From Ophioderma brevispina (lineage: Eukaryota > Echinodermata > Ophiuroidea > Amphilepidida > Ophiodermatidae), in NCBI GenBank assembly GCA_023653785.1, contig JAMKCH010014103.1, positions 1 through 64,000 of the forward strand: 64,000 nucleotides of DNA, given 5' to 3'. The notes under the pieces are model-generated. The model saw nothing but the letters and a program-made list of their open reading frames with translations, made no database searches and had not been told where the DNA came from. This document shows positions 37,052 through 48,490 of the stretch, piece by piece. The position numbers and the translations under genes were made by a program. Positions within the stretch are counted from its first letter, which is position 1; each line of letters begins with the position of its first letter.

Positions 37052-38127
37052 TTACCCTCGTCTACCTGATCAATTTTTTTCTAACAAATCTCCCGACGGG
37101 GGGGTGGTTACCACCCTGTGATTTTCGTTACTGAACACCAACAACGCGATTTTCCTGTAAATTTGGTACCAAATGTTAGCTTAGAGGTTCTTCTTTCTAT
37201 TCCAATGGTACCAAAATAAGTACTAACATCCCCATTATGACGTCACCATGGACGTCATATGTTTAGGAAAGTACGAAAATACGGAATATAGGGTGGAAAA
37301 TTGATATTTCGCAATTTTATATAGAAGCGACTCAAACACTTATTGTAGCTCTAAATGCTGTCATATATAAAACTAGTCATGTCTCCCATCGTATAGGAGG
37401 TCGAAAAACAAGTTGCTTGAGTTTCTCTTTCCATTGGTACCAAAATAAGTAGCTAACAACACATCAAAGACATCCCCATTAAGACGTCACCATGACGTCA
37501 TAATGTTTTAGGAAAGTAGAAAGTACCGGATATAGGGTGTAAAATTTGATATTTCGCAATTTTGGCGACTCAAACACCTTATTATAGCTCTAAAATGCTT
37601 GTCATTATATAAAACTAGTCATTTTCCGCATCAGTTAGAGTCCGAAAAACCCGCTGAAATCGATTTTCCCTAACGTTTTTGCGAAAAATTGAAGTTTTTT
37701 TCACTTTTGTGTCTATGGAATGGCAGTTTTGCTGACATTAAACTTTATGACATCATAGTGACGTAATGCTAGGCATGTTGTGTACTCACTCATTTGGTAT
37801 CAATGTAACGAGGAGGACCATAGCTCTATCCACTGGTACCAAACAAGGGTCTTGTGATGTTCCTGTGCTGTGTTAGGCATGTTGGGTACTTCGCTCTTCC
37901 GAAGGGGGGTTGGTTACCCCCCCCCCCCCCATCCATCACTTTGGGAATCACCCTGTATCGTACCTATACCCCGGTGGAATGTTGTTTGTTTTTTTGGAAT
38001 AAAAGGATCGGAACATGTCAAATGACATTAGCTAAATAATTTGGCACCAAAAAATGGGGTTTTCGAGCTGGAGAAAAAACCTGAAGGGGGGGGTTGTATC
38101 CGACCCCACTTCGGTAGACGAGGGTTA
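37052..38127. mobile_element. DNA element, 15-bp TIRs, internal 250-bp tandem duplication
   Basis: The ends are TTACCCTCGTCTACC (37052-37066) and, reverse-complemented, TAACCCTCGTCTACC (38113-38127): 14 of 15 match. Inside each end lies a GGGGGGG-TGGTTACC-like block (about 37098 and 37905). The interior holds two direct copies (about 37190-37410 and 37435-37650) that share TGGTACCAAAATAAGTA, GACGTCACCATG and TTGATATTTCGCAATTTT. No transposase frame. Confidence 0.75.
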
Positions 38128-38439
38128 ATCTCCCGTCTGGGCAATTTGAAGCCAGTGGAAAGAATGGAGTAATTGGAGAGGCATGTGTGCCGACTTGGTT
38201 GTACAAAATACGACGAGTACATTTATTATGCTAAAACTTAACCAAATTGCCAAAAGTTAATTATATTCAGCAACCGAGATATCCTTTAGTATAAATGTAA
38301 ACCATCGTATATTGCTACGATTACTTCACAAATGGCTGTTTTTTGGAAATATCCCTTAACCATGTATTTACCGTTTCACACGTATGATAATAATAGTCGT
38401 TGAATACTAACGACGTTTGCTTTCTTCTGGGGAACATTG

Positions 38440-40045
38440 CGGTAAATTGAATAGAATGGAGTTCAGGGTTTGATTTCCCTTCACGAAAGTTTTAGCCAAA
38501 GCTTCAGTGCTAAACAGCTTTCTTTTATTACATTTGTTCGTCCTTTCTTTCTTTTTCCGAATAGTATTAAATATACATCAAGTTACTTTGAGCATACACC
38601 ATAGAGCTCAAATTTTATTTCAAACGAGAGGTAGTATTGGTGCTTTACTTCATGCACAAAACATTCAATCTGATCGGGGAACACATGTAACCTTTCCTAA
38701 ATGCGTGACAATATAACATGGCCCTGCACTCCTCAAAAGGAATATGAAGGGTTTTTTTCCTCCCGCATACCGGGCCGATTGTTTAACATCTTTACTCCAT
38801 TGTTGGAGAAGTCTATGTTATCCATGGTCATTGATACTATGAAAGAAAATTAAGGTGACATTTCATTCGTATTCAAGAAAATGGACAACATTTATTAGGC
38901 GAACATTGCGTTTATTGATTTTAGTCCATTTTAATTAATCATCAATTTCACACTGGGTTTGTCTCTCCCACTTGATAGGCAATGCCCGCATAGGAACCGG
39001 TATTCTAAAAATAACCGATATTGCGGTATATTTCGGTATAACCGTTACTGTCTATCTAAAAGCAAGTCATATGAACAAATAACTGCATCATTTCGAGCTA
39101 CCCCAAAGCAGGGATGGTTAAAACTTAACCATCCTGTTTGTTTGTTCGTTTTAGACTATGAGGCGTAGACCAAATAACAAGCTGCATAACAAATTCTGTA
39201 GTCCATTCAAAGGGAGAAGACAAAACCCGGTGTAAAATTATTGATAAATTATTAACATGACATAACCGTCTGTTGCCCCAAATAAAACTTGCACATTTTC
39301 TTAAAAATGAATAAAATGTCACATCAATTTCTCTTTCATAATATCAGTGACCAATGGATATGTATAGACTTCAGCAACCATTAACTAAAGATATTACAAT
39401 GGGCCCGGTATGCGGAGCCATTGTTTTAGCCAGGTGTTATCACCTCCACGATTCGGGTTGAGTAACAAAATACCCGTCCTCTTTCACAATAACTAACCAG
39501 TTTACATTATGCTATAGGTCGTTGACCCTAAGTTTTCTTCTGAAAGCGCGGTAAATTGAATACAAATGAAGTTAAGCAATAAGTTGCGGATTTTAATTCT
39601 GCACAAAGTTGTTAGGTCAAAGCTTGCCGAGCAACATCCTGGCATGGTGTTTGTTTGTCTTTCTTCCTTTTCGAATAAATGATGAAAGACATGGACAAAG
39701 TTAATTGAACACGCACTATAGAAGCTCAAGATTTATTTATTTGCGAATGAGGATAAGTATTTTGCGCTTACGTCATTAAAAAAAGACTTCGTCTAAATCG
39801 GAGAGGTGAGTCTTTTTAACCGCTAGACAATATAACAATGGTTCTGCACTCCCAGATGAAAAGGAATCTGAAGTGTTTTTCTACACCGCATACCGAGCCG
39901 GTAATTGAATAATCTTTAGCTCCATTGTTTGCTGAAGTCTAGTGTATCTATTGGTCACTGATATTGGGAAAATAAATTGAAGTGACATTTTATTCATTTT
40001 CAAGAAAATGTGCAAGTTTTATTTGGGGCAACAGATAATTATATG
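38440..40045. repeat. Foldback/dispersed repeat with TTTCTTCCTTTTCGAATAA motifs
   Basis: 38460-38900 and 39540-40045 are direct copies (words GTAAATTGAATA, GCACTCC, CGCATACCG.GCCG and TTTTCAAGAAAATG). 39265-39440 is an inverted copy of 39860-40035, giving a foldback unit. Related sequence occurs at 61110-61690 (inverted) and at 63690-64000. Confidence 0.6.
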
Positions 40046-40575
40046 ATTTCAATAATTTATGATGAATTTTCGCTCTTTTTTGCTCTCCTCCCGTGATATG
40101 GATTACGAATCGACAGCGTAGAAGGGCATGGCCCATACCCTATTTGTTGTTGTTTTTGTTGTTGTTTTAGTTTTGTTTTTGTTTGCTTTATTTTATTTTA
40201 TTTTTGGTTCAACCTATTTATATGAAATTTGAAAGGAAAATCAAGACAGGAAATATATATGACCCTAACCCCTTTAACAAGTAGCAAAGTTACATACAGG
40301 AAGTCGTATACAAGAGAGAAAGAGAGAGACGCCCCTTGTCAGGGAAGCCTCCGGATGCGGGGTCATCAGAAGGTCAAGCGGAACTCGGGATCGCGGGACT
40401 ACAATCTTGAAGCTGTATTTACATACACATGTCTACATATGGACACGGTTCTACATTAAAGGTGCCCCACCCGATTACAACAAAGATTTTCTTTGCTTCG
40501 TGGGATAGGCCATCACCAACATGAGATTTATGAAAATTAATTCACGCTATCTGTGTAAATTAGAAGCAGTCAACT

Positions 40576-41441
40576 ACACACACTAGGCAAAAGTATTGAA
40601 ACATGCAAAAAAAATCATAACCACAAATTGATTTTGAAATTGTTCATTTGGTTCTTAACTACACATGCCCTATTGAATGCAAAAATGGTGTGTTTTCAAA
40701 CGGGTGTTATTCCCAAGAATCCAAGAGTGCGAAAAAGGTTTGATGTGAGTGCAATGTACCCTAAATATGACGGTTTAAAAGAGCCGGCGAACGATCATAC
40801 TGGCCGATTGCACACCAAAAGGAATATATATAGACATGGAAACTCCTTTCAAAATAGCGTTTTGTTAGGGTTTACTCTAAATGTTTTCGGGAGAAAAAAG
40901 GTAGTGGTCGAAAATGAGATAACGTCAATGGAAGAGAGTAGTCTTTAAAAAAAAACAAATTCTGAGACATCCGTTATGCAATTTGAATGAATAAATCACG
41001 TGGTTTGCGCAAATCATGTCTGAATACAAATTCATATTCAATGACAAACAGCATAATGTCAACGGTGTGATTAAAAAGTTGTTTTGTGACCTCTTTCTTG
41101 CCATACAATCTCTTGAGTCTAACAGTGATGGACATGCTCCATTTCTGGTCCATACATTCCAGTCCAAATTTTCCCCGTAAACATTTAAGTAAAAAACCTT
41201 CTGGGTGCAATCGGCAAATTATCGTTCATCAGCTCTTTTAATCCACCATATTTAAGGAAACTGGCAATCTAATCAAACGTTTTTCGCGCTCTTGCATTCG
41301 GAGGAATAACATCTGTTTGAAAACGACAATTTTGGCACTAATTACGTAATGTGTAGTCAATAACTCCTGGTACGATTTGAAGTCCGTTTGTGATTATAAA
41401 TATTTTTTCTGCATGTTGCAATACTTTTGGCTAGTGTGTGT
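40576..41441. mobile_element. Foldback element with about 330-bp arms
   Basis: The ends are CACACACTAGGCAAAAGTAT and, reverse-complemented, CACACACTAGCCAAAAGTAT. Both arms contain ATGTTATTCC / GTGTTATTCC, GTGCGAAAAAGGTTTGAT-like words, TAAAAGAGC, ACGAT and GCCGATTGCAC. The 106-codon frame 40628-40948 lies wholly in the left arm and is mirrored in the right arm with many changes, so I do not call it a gene. The end motif CACTAGGCAAAAGTATT resembles Tc1/mariner-type ends. Confidence 0.75.
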
Positions 41442-41819
41442 GTTTGTGTAGGTCACATGCACCGGGTGCCTACGCAGCGCAACATTTTTGCAACTTGAAA
41501 ATAAGGCATAGCCTTAGCTAGGGCCCACTAGGGTCCATAGGTCTATTGGTTATACTGGGTATAATCCCTGGGAAACTTATGAAACAAGTTTGTTTTTCCA
41601 CGTCGTGGTTCTCTCTTATTTCTTTATTTATTTCAAAAACATTCTTACAAGGTATCCCAATCAGTAAACAAATGACTGCTAATATATTCGCCCTGTGAAA
41701 TTACAAAATATATCATAAAAAAGTAATAAACATTAGGATCAGATACTATACAGCAAACAAATTATTAAAACTTATCAACAATCTCCTGATATAGGCTTAT
41801 AGTACGGAATAAAGTATAA

Positions 41820-42053
41820 ACTACTATTGTCTACCTGGAGAACTAAGTAGTTAAAAATTCAAAACAAGTATAAATTGTGAAATTTAAACTACTTAGTTCT
41901 CCAGGTAGAAAGATGTATATTTTTATTAATCTTTCCCTGAAGATGGCCAGCGCACGATAGTGCTGAACAAACCCCATGTGCGCTTGGCCGGATTCGAACG
42001 GGCGACCTTTGTATTACATGCACGAGGCTCTTACCGACTGAGCTATCAAGCAG
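41820..42053 (-). mobile_element. tRNA-Ile-like SINE, copy 1
   Basis: The minus-strand head (42053 down to about 41980) has an A-box-like TAGCTCAGTCGGTAAGAGC and a B-box-like CCGTTCGAATCC. The body CACTATCGTGCGCTGGCC, then CAGGGAAAGATTAATAAAAA, follows, ending in CTACCTGGAGAACTAAGTAG. An inverted second CTACCTGGAGAACTAAGTAG tail lies at 41834-41853. Confidence 0.7.
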
Positions 42054-42084
42054 GGATGGTAGAGGAGCGATAGATATCATCTAT

Positions 42085-42255
42085 AGATCAGTTAACATCC
42101 TATGTCACTTCTTTTGTTGCCTGCGAATCCATACCTGCGAATCGTTTGGCCCATAGTATTAAATCTCTAACATATACAATTGTCCAGTGTGTAACAGTCA
42201 AGCCAACCTATTTCAAGATACCAGGCCCTAACATGTTTACAAACATTGCTGTTAA
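42085..42255. repeat. Dispersed repeat, copy 2 of the 28868 family
   Basis: Matches 28868-29036 as described there. It lies between SINE copies. Confidence 0.65.
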
Positions 42256-42359
42256 CTGGTCTATAGGTGTTAGGTTCGAAAGGTGTCCTTCGCTTTCCTA
42301 GCGGATAGCATTAGAACTGTATATTTAACATATACGATTTATATTTGTTTTTCAAATTT

Positions 42360-42478
42360 AAACTACTTAGTTCTCCAGGTAGACAAGGATGTATATTTTT
42401 ATTTTCCCTGGAGATGGCCAGCGCACAATAGTGTTAAACAAAAACCCATGTGCGCTTGGCCGGATTCGTATCCGGCCA
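42360..42478 (-). mobile_element. tRNA-Ile-like SINE, truncated copy 2
   Basis: Minus strand: only the T-arm end of the tRNA head, then the body and the tail CTACCTGGAGAACTAAGTAG are present. The head is cut near 42478, where GCCGGATTCGTATCCGGC forms a small palindrome. Confidence 0.65.
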
Positions 42479-42581
42479 AGATTCGGATTCGAATACAGTT
42501 CTGATGCTATCCGCTAGGAAAGCGAGGGACACCTTTCGAACCTAACACCTATAGATGATATATATCGCTCTTCTACCATCC

Positions 42582-42745
42582 CTGCTTGATAGCTCAGTCG
42601 GTAAGAGCGTCGTGCATGTAATACGAAGGTCGCCGGTTCGAATCCGGCCAAGCGCATACGGTTTTTTTTTCAACACTATCGTGCGCTAGCCATCTCCAGG
42701 GAAAGATTAATAAAATATATAAGTATAAATTGTATATGTAAATAT
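42582..42745 (+). mobile_element. tRNA-Ile-like SINE, copy 3
   Basis: The head 42582-42655 has D-arm GCTC/GAGC, an anticodon stem TCGTG/TACGA and a T-arm GCCGG-TTCGAAT-CCGGC. The anticodon loop reads CATGTAA, lacking the T33 of a working tRNA, and the acceptor stem is imperfect. A T-run and the SINE body follow, which excludes an ordinary tRNA gene. Confidence 0.7.
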
Positions 42746-42829
42746 ACCGTTCTGATGCTCTCCCCTAGAAAAGCGATGGACACCTTTCGGACGTAACACC
42801 TATAGATTTTTATCGCTCTTCTATCAACC

Positions 42830-43160
42830 CAGGATTGTTAGCTCAGTTGGTAAGAGCGCCGTGCTAATAATACGGAGGTTGCGGTTCGAGTCCGGTCAAG
42901 CGAACTTGTGTGCGCTGACTACCTCCAGGGAAAGATTAATAAAAAAATATTCATCCTTGTCTACCTGGGGCCCGTTCCCCAAACTCATGCGTAAACATAC
43001 GCGTATACTAACTCATGCGTATGTCCTATATAACAGACCTCCTCATACCAGTTACACAGTGCTTGGACAACTTGGTCCACTCAGGCATGACATAGTATGC
43101 ACGTAGATTTACGACTGAGTTTCGGGAACAGACCCCTGGAGAACTGAGTAGTTAACATTT
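42830..43160 (+). mobile_element. tRNA-Ile-like SINE, copy 4, split by a MITE
   Basis: The head includes TTAGCTCAGTTGGTAAGAGC and an anticodon loop CTAATAA inside stem CCGTG/TACGG, giving anticodon AAT (Ile). This points to tRNA-Ile as the ancestor of the family. The body and tail run to CTACCTGG at 42968 and resume with AGAACTGAGTAG at 43140. The MITE between is listed separately. Confidence 0.7.
42969..43139. mobile_element. CCTGGGG-family MITE inserted in SINE copy 4
   Basis: Left end CCTGGGGCCCGTTCCCCAAA; right end reverse-complemented CCAGGGGTCTGTTCCCGAAA. The uninterrupted CTACCTGGAGAAC in SINE copies 1 and 2 shows the empty site, so the insertion point is exact. A related element is at 31542-31707. 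Confidence 0.8.
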
Positions 43161-43721
43161 CATGCACAAATACAGACAGTGTGTGTCAATGATTAGAAAC
43201 AAAAAATATTAAAACCATAAACCGCCTCTGTTCGTAATGGTGTTAATATCATTTTAAAAGTACATTCCCTACACTTTCCTATGTTTTATCCCATCTTATG
43301 TCAAAACTCCTGCCTAGAGATACAGTACATTGAAGAAGGGTTATGGATTTAAAGCTGGTCCGATTTGTAAAACCACAGATACATGTACCTAATGAAAGGT
43401 TTGAATTAAGTACAGATGAGAGTCTTTGTGGATCACAAAAGAGGACAGGTGTGGCAGGATCCATTGGACTTGCAATAAGTATTTTTTTATATGAAGAAAG
43501 CAGTGTAATTTTTTAACTGTAAATTGTTCAATTGTAATTTATTTTTTGAACTGGAAATGTCTTCCAAATCAAGGTGCAATACAATGTCCAAACTTGATTT
43601 CTATTCCAATGCAAGTCGTGCTTATTTGATATGATGTTAGAAACGGCCTCCATGATGTTTGAAACAATTGGCATTGACTTATCATCAGTTGTTTTAAACA
43701 AAGTTTTGTTCTGGTTTAAGG

Positions 43722-44071
43722 TTAAAAATGGGTGACCCGATCGACAACCTTCCCCCCCCCCCCACCCACTTTACTCCATCAAAATTGAGATTTTGGTGTC
43801 AGAAGGAAAGTCATATTTTTCTCATTACCCCAGTGAAATGTTAGGCCCAGGAAATGTCTCCTTTCGATGTTATGAACAAAAACGTACATCCAAATAATAC
43901 ATGTCCTATGGGCCAATTTAGTGTACATTTTGATGCTACTAGCCAAACGGCCGGACCAATGTAACTCAAAGTTTATAATCAGATGTTTTTGGTGATAAAA
44001 TACGCCCCTTTCATGTGAGGGTAAAAACTTCATATGAAAAATCTGACCATGATCGGGTCACCCACCTTTAA
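43722..44071. mobile_element. TTAA-flanked MITE
   Basis: The left end TTAAAAATGGGTGACCCGAT matches the right end reverse-complemented, TTAAAGGTGGGTGACCCGAT. TTAA at both ends suggests piggyBac-type mobilisation. A C-run follows the left end near 43752. Confidence 0.75.
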
Positions 44072-44211
44072 GATCATTGAATCGGACCAACCTTATTCAG
44101 AAGGGCTTCACAAAACTTGCCATAACTTTTGAACCAAAAATCTAAATTACACAATTCAAAAATCTTGTCAAAGATGAGATTATGGACAATCACATTCTTT
44201 ATCAAAATTTA

Positions 44212-44235
44212 CACAATAATAATAATAATAATAAT
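44212..44235. repeat. (AAT)n microsatellite
   Basis: About eight AAT units, at the 3' side of the minus-strand LINE. Confidence 0.9.
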
Positions 44236-44340
44236 GAGACTTATAGAGCGCCTTTTACAAAGTATGCAAGGCAGTGACAGAAAGAAAGTGAAAAGGCAAG
44301 AAACACTAAGAGCTAGGAAAAAGATGCGACTTAAGAAGAC

Positions 44341-44707
44341 TTATATTATAAAGGCAGATGTACTATCAAGACCAAGGATGTTGGTAGGCAACTCATTCCA
44401 AAGGCAAGGCCCAGCAATAGAAAAGGCATGATCACCAGCTTTCTTTTTGGAACACGGAGTATCGAAGGAGATCGCTGAATCTGAGCGTAGTGTGTAAGTG
44501 GACTTATGAGTAAGAGGCTGAAAATATGAAGACAGGTAATCAGGAGATTTGAAATGGTCAGCTTTAAAAGTCTGATGGAGAATTTTGAAATGTAACCTGT
44601 TATTGATTGGTAACCAATGGACAGAATCCAGAAGCGGGGCGACACGAGTGAGACTGGGTTGCTTGAAAATGAGGCGAGCTGATTTATTTTGAGGAACTTA
44701 TCAATAC
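44341..44707 (-). pseudogene. CR1/L2-like LINE C-terminus, 5'-truncated
   Basis: The minus strand is open from about 44700 to a TAA at 44343-44341. The frame includes KSARLIFKQPSLTRVAPLL, then SVHWLPINNRLHFKIL, then AGDHAFSIAGPCLWNELP. The ARLI...HWLP..R..FKIL...Y..GPxLWNxLP series is the standard end of CR1/L2-type reverse transcriptase ORFs. The usual F-K-x-x-L-K close is cut short by the stop after DSTSAFII. A downstream AAT microsatellite (44212-44235) fits the 3' tail of such elements. Upstream of 44707 different repeat DNA begins, so catalytic RT domains are absent. The reading frame is intact within this segment, which suggests fairly recent insertion. Confidence 0.85.
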
Positions 44708-45110
44708 CATCAATACAGGGTCAGGTCAGGTTTCCTTTGAGGACCTGCTACTGGTATCCTGGTAACCAGTACTACCTGTCCCAGGGCCGAGTTGTCGGCG
44801 GCTAAACCGGCACCACCATCGGGTTTTTGATCTGATGAGGAGGGTAGCTGGTTACCCTGGTAGAATGAAAAAGAAGATCTACCTACAAGGGCGTCAGCTC
44901 TGGAGAGCTAATGGTGGCCATCCAGCACAGCACATGCTGAAAGGCTAGGCCCACCGCCGAAAACTGTGGATTGACGTCAGGAAGGGCATCCGGTCAATTA
45001 TCTTTTGCTCCAATAAATCCTCACACAGCAGTATTGCTGAGTGAGGTGTATCCGGCCACCCTCGTTAACGGGGACAAAACCGGATTTAAAACTTTGGTAC
45101 AACTAACCAT
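44708..45110 (+). mobile_element. Possible RTE-like LINE 3' end
   Basis: Non-coding block with GTCAGGAAGGGCATCCGG at about 44977-44994, a phrase I associate with the 3' ends of RTE-type LINEs. It also includes TCAGCTCTGGAGAGCTAA and a final GGACAAAACCGGATTTAAAA. Assignment rests on this phrase and is tentative. Confidence 0.35.
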
Positions 45111-46590
45111 GCACAAGAGAGTTGCAATAATCTAATCTTGATAACATGAGAGTGCGGACAATGTTGCGACACGTCTCAGTGTCCAGATAAGCTGCGTTTT
45201 TATTGACACGCGCTGTAGCTGATTTATACTTTATTCCGTATTATGAGGGTATATCAGGATATCGGCACTTAAACATGACATGTATTTAGACAAAACCATA
45301 TATGAAACAAGATCTCACGAATCAGACACGCACGATATTTACAAAATTTAGTTAATATACAAATAGTACAAGAAACATCAAGATATAATGCAGCAAATAC
45401 GCATAAAATTATGTAGACCAATAACTTTCAGATACCTTACTTTTGACAACTTTTGACACCTTAAATTGGACCAGAAGGTGGTTCAAGGCAATAATCGCAG
45501 TATAGTGGGAAGGTTTGAGCAAATAAATGATGAAACTTACCCCAATCTTGCAATTTAATACTTTTTGTCCTATAAAATTCATGTTTTTTTCTGAAACCAG
45601 GCAAAAATTGCTATTGGAAAGAAATGCATGGTGGGAAGAAATAACTCTACCTCTCTTTCGACACGAGAGATTAGGATAATGATCTCTATACAATGGATTG
45701 GCGCCACAATAGTAATTGTATATTAGATGAATGGAGAGCAAAGGATGGAAGTCTGGTTCTACCGAACATGCAAATGCATTCCAGAGACACCTGTTAACAG
45801 AAGTTTGTTATCCCGGGTGCACGTTTAGGGACATGCCAGCCCATACGCGCAAAAATTTACAATGAGCTCACGAATTGCCTGAGTCTGTAGTCTGTATGTC
45901 GCTTATCCACATTTCAATGGGAACAAATTTTGTATAAATGACAGGCTCTTAACCACATGCTTGGGCTCTTTTTGGATGCCAATATAGCCGTCAGGCCTCA
46001 ATTACAACGCCCAGGTTCCAATCCATGTATTAGAGATCAGTGATTAGGTATCATATAGGATTGCTAGCCCAGAGAAGATGAGAAGAAGGAGATGGCTCGA
46101 TGTTGCAATCCGAGTACCAGGATTACTCTCATTCATGAGCTCATTGAAGGACAACTTCAAGGGCCACTCGATTGGACCTTTGAAATAATGTGTTCAACCC
46201 GCCCTCAGCTTGGCCGTTCGGGAAGGTTCAACAGGAAGAATTGACACACTACCCACTAAAAATGCTTATTAATTTTTCAGCTAAAAGATCTATGCTGGCA
46301 AGGAACTCCGCGGTTGTTCTGATTATGTTATTTATTTTATCATTGGCGAAAGAATTGAGGAAATCAGCTGCTTTTTAACGAAAGAAACAGGAAAATCGAC
46401 CCTTTTTCGGTTAAGCTAACATTGATTCAAGGTGTTGGGGGTCAATAAAAGATGTTATTATTTTAGCCAATTTACAAATATCCGGTTATTCCATGTGAAA
46501 TCTGTATGATGAAATGATAGATAAATGCATTTCAATACATCTCAACCATCTTTTTTGTGTCTGAAAGTGTCCAAAGTGCCAAAATACTTT
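45111..46590. other. Intergenic, no gene recognised
   Basis: The 110-codon frame at 45409-45741 (minus) has no recognisable domain. Nothing else is certain. Confidence 0.4.
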
Positions 46591-46593
46591 GAA

Positions 46594-47270
46594 AATAATA
46601 ATAATAATAATAATAAATAAATAGTTCTTATAGGCGCAAATCTTCAAAAGAACTCAGAGCGCCAAACAGTCAACACACAAATCAAAACAAAACGATATGG
46701 CGATGAAAGCTTTGACTAAAAAAGTGAGTTAAGTTTTAAGCGGACGTTTGAAGTCTGGAATTTGAGGAGATACTACGACTGCTGTGTGGAGTGAATTCAA
46801 ACAGTGACGCAGCGAAATGAAATGCGCGTTCACCAGCTGATTTAAGGTTGACCCGTTGAAGTTTCAATAACTTTTCAGAATGATGAGCGGATTCGTGAAC
46901 GTGATGGTGGTAAGTGGAAGCACAGATGACAAATAAAACGGCAAGGTACCTTCGAAAATGATGAAGGCAAACAAAACGGCCAGTTGGAATTTTATGCGAA
47001 CTTCCACGGGTAGCCAGTGAAGCTCAGCAAGCAAAGTGGAATATGTCATGTTTCGTTTCTTGAGAATTAGGCGCAGCAGCACAATTTTTGGGATTACGTT
47101 GTAAACGTTGGAGTTGGGACGGAGTTTGATACCAGATTAAAGGAATTACAAAAATCAAGGCTTGAGATGAGGATCGAATTAACCAAGAATCATGTTTGCT
47201 TTTTTCAGATAGTAGTCTAATACAACCAATCTGTCTTAAAGATAGAATATGCGAACGGCCGAATGTCACT
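46594..47270 (-). pseudogene. CR1/L2-like LINE C-terminus, frameshifted
   Basis: Read on the minus strand, about 47160-47080 contains QLQRLQRNPKNCAA, related to the usual LQRLQNxAAR. In a second frame (47082-46864) LAELHWLPVEVRIKFQLAVL and TLPFYLSSVL follow, the typical HWLPV-RI-K...P-YL segment. Frameshifts split the protein. The 3' end has GGCGCTCTGAGTTC and AATAAATAA/(ATT)n (46594-46622), as expected for the tail. The region downstream of P.YL no longer follows the family. Confidence 0.75.
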
Positions 47271-47554
47271 AATTGTTCATGACATGGATAAGGATTTGAT
47301 CATGGGTTCCAAATTGGGTCAAAGCTGTTTTATAGGATGCAAGCGAGTATGTTCGCTGTACTGGTCCCAACCATAGTGGTATAGACCCCTGTGCAATACC
47401 AATTGACAACTGGTGGATTGGAATGTTTGCTGGGATTTAATGACAGGTGTAGGTAATGTTTCTCCAGCAGTAGCCGTAGTCCTTTGGTCCAATCGATAGA
47501 TTTAAAGGTGGTTGTTCATTTATGTGTATTGGTTTTTTCTTTCTACTTGATGAT

Positions 47555-47850
47555 GGACCTGTCACTTGCCGCTACAACCCCATCAGTACCGTGGGAAACA
47601 AAACTTGCGGTTTGATGGTACACGCAATAATGCATGTTGCAAAGCCCTATCCAATTACGTGCTAAAAAAGTGGTTAACGACTAAAACGCCGGTTTTTTGT
47701 TTATATCTTGGGATGAAAATGTATGCGAGAGCTCAAATTTCAGGACGACATGAGAAAAATACTGCCTTTCATTCCTGATATCAAAATCGATACTACTATC
47801 CGGGTAAATCAGGGGGGTCCCAAAGACGATCGGAACCCGCCCATTTAAAG
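47555..47850. repeat. Dispersed repeat, copy 2 of the 29075 family
   Basis: Same order of words as 29075-29370 (see there), including CTGATATCAAAA.CGATA and GGTAAATCAGGGGG. Confidence 0.65.
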
Positions 47851-47882
47851 TCGATTGAGATGAATAGGCTGTTAACACGTTA

Positions 47883-48490
47883 GGCCCGTATCAAGAAACT
47901 TGTTTATAGAGCTAAACGCGATTTTTAGCTTAAAATCACCGTATTTTAAAATTAAATTTGGGTTTAAGCAAAACGCAGTTTAAATATTTTTAACCATTTG
48001 TTTGCTTAATTAATCAGCAGGCTTTAAACACAAGTACATCGGCCGGTATTTAAAGACGCTAACTCGTGTGTCAAAGAAGACCTATTGTGGTTTTAATGGT
48101 TGAGCGCACAAAGTGTATCATGGCTTTCCGTAGCGTTTAAAGTGATGCGCCAACTGGGCGAGAATTATATACACCATTGCTTCTGTCAATAGGACAGTGC
48201 ATTGGGCCGTGCACTTGGCGAAACACAACCGCCCCAGTCGCCCCCGCCTGCCACCGGCAATCGACCACAGAATGACGGCCGGGCCAGGGTCGTACTCCTT
48301 AAACACTTTTTAAACTAGCCCCTAACCTAGTTTAAATTTCGCTGGTATTTTGGCTGAGTTCAAATTGCGTTTAACTTTAAAACCCTAATCTTAATTGGCT
48401 GTTTCGACTAACGATACTGTTTTATCTCGCATATAAACTTTCGTCTTAGCTTAAAATCGCGCGAAACATCTTTTGTTTTGGAATCGGGCC
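47883..48490. mobile_element. DNA element with GGCCCG ends
   Basis: Left GGCCCGTATCAAGAAAC; right reverse-complemented GGCCCGATTCCAAAACA. Both ends continue into a CGCGATTTT(T)AGCT(T)AA block. The 608-bp interior has many TTTAAA words and one 62-codon frame with no recognised domain. Confidence 0.55.

Noticed and set aside
40628..40948. 106-codon open frame possibly encoding a transposase piece
   Set aside because: It lies in one arm of a foldback element, and the other arm does not preserve the frame; no transposase motif is visible.
42582..42655. Possible functional tRNA gene
   Set aside because: The anticodon loop lacks T33, the acceptor stem is imperfect and a shared SINE body follows; similar heads are nearby.
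42830..42902. Possible functional tRNA-Ile (AAT) gene
   Set aside because: The anticodon arm is good, but the T-arm is short of a base and the acceptor stem does not close; the SINE body follows.
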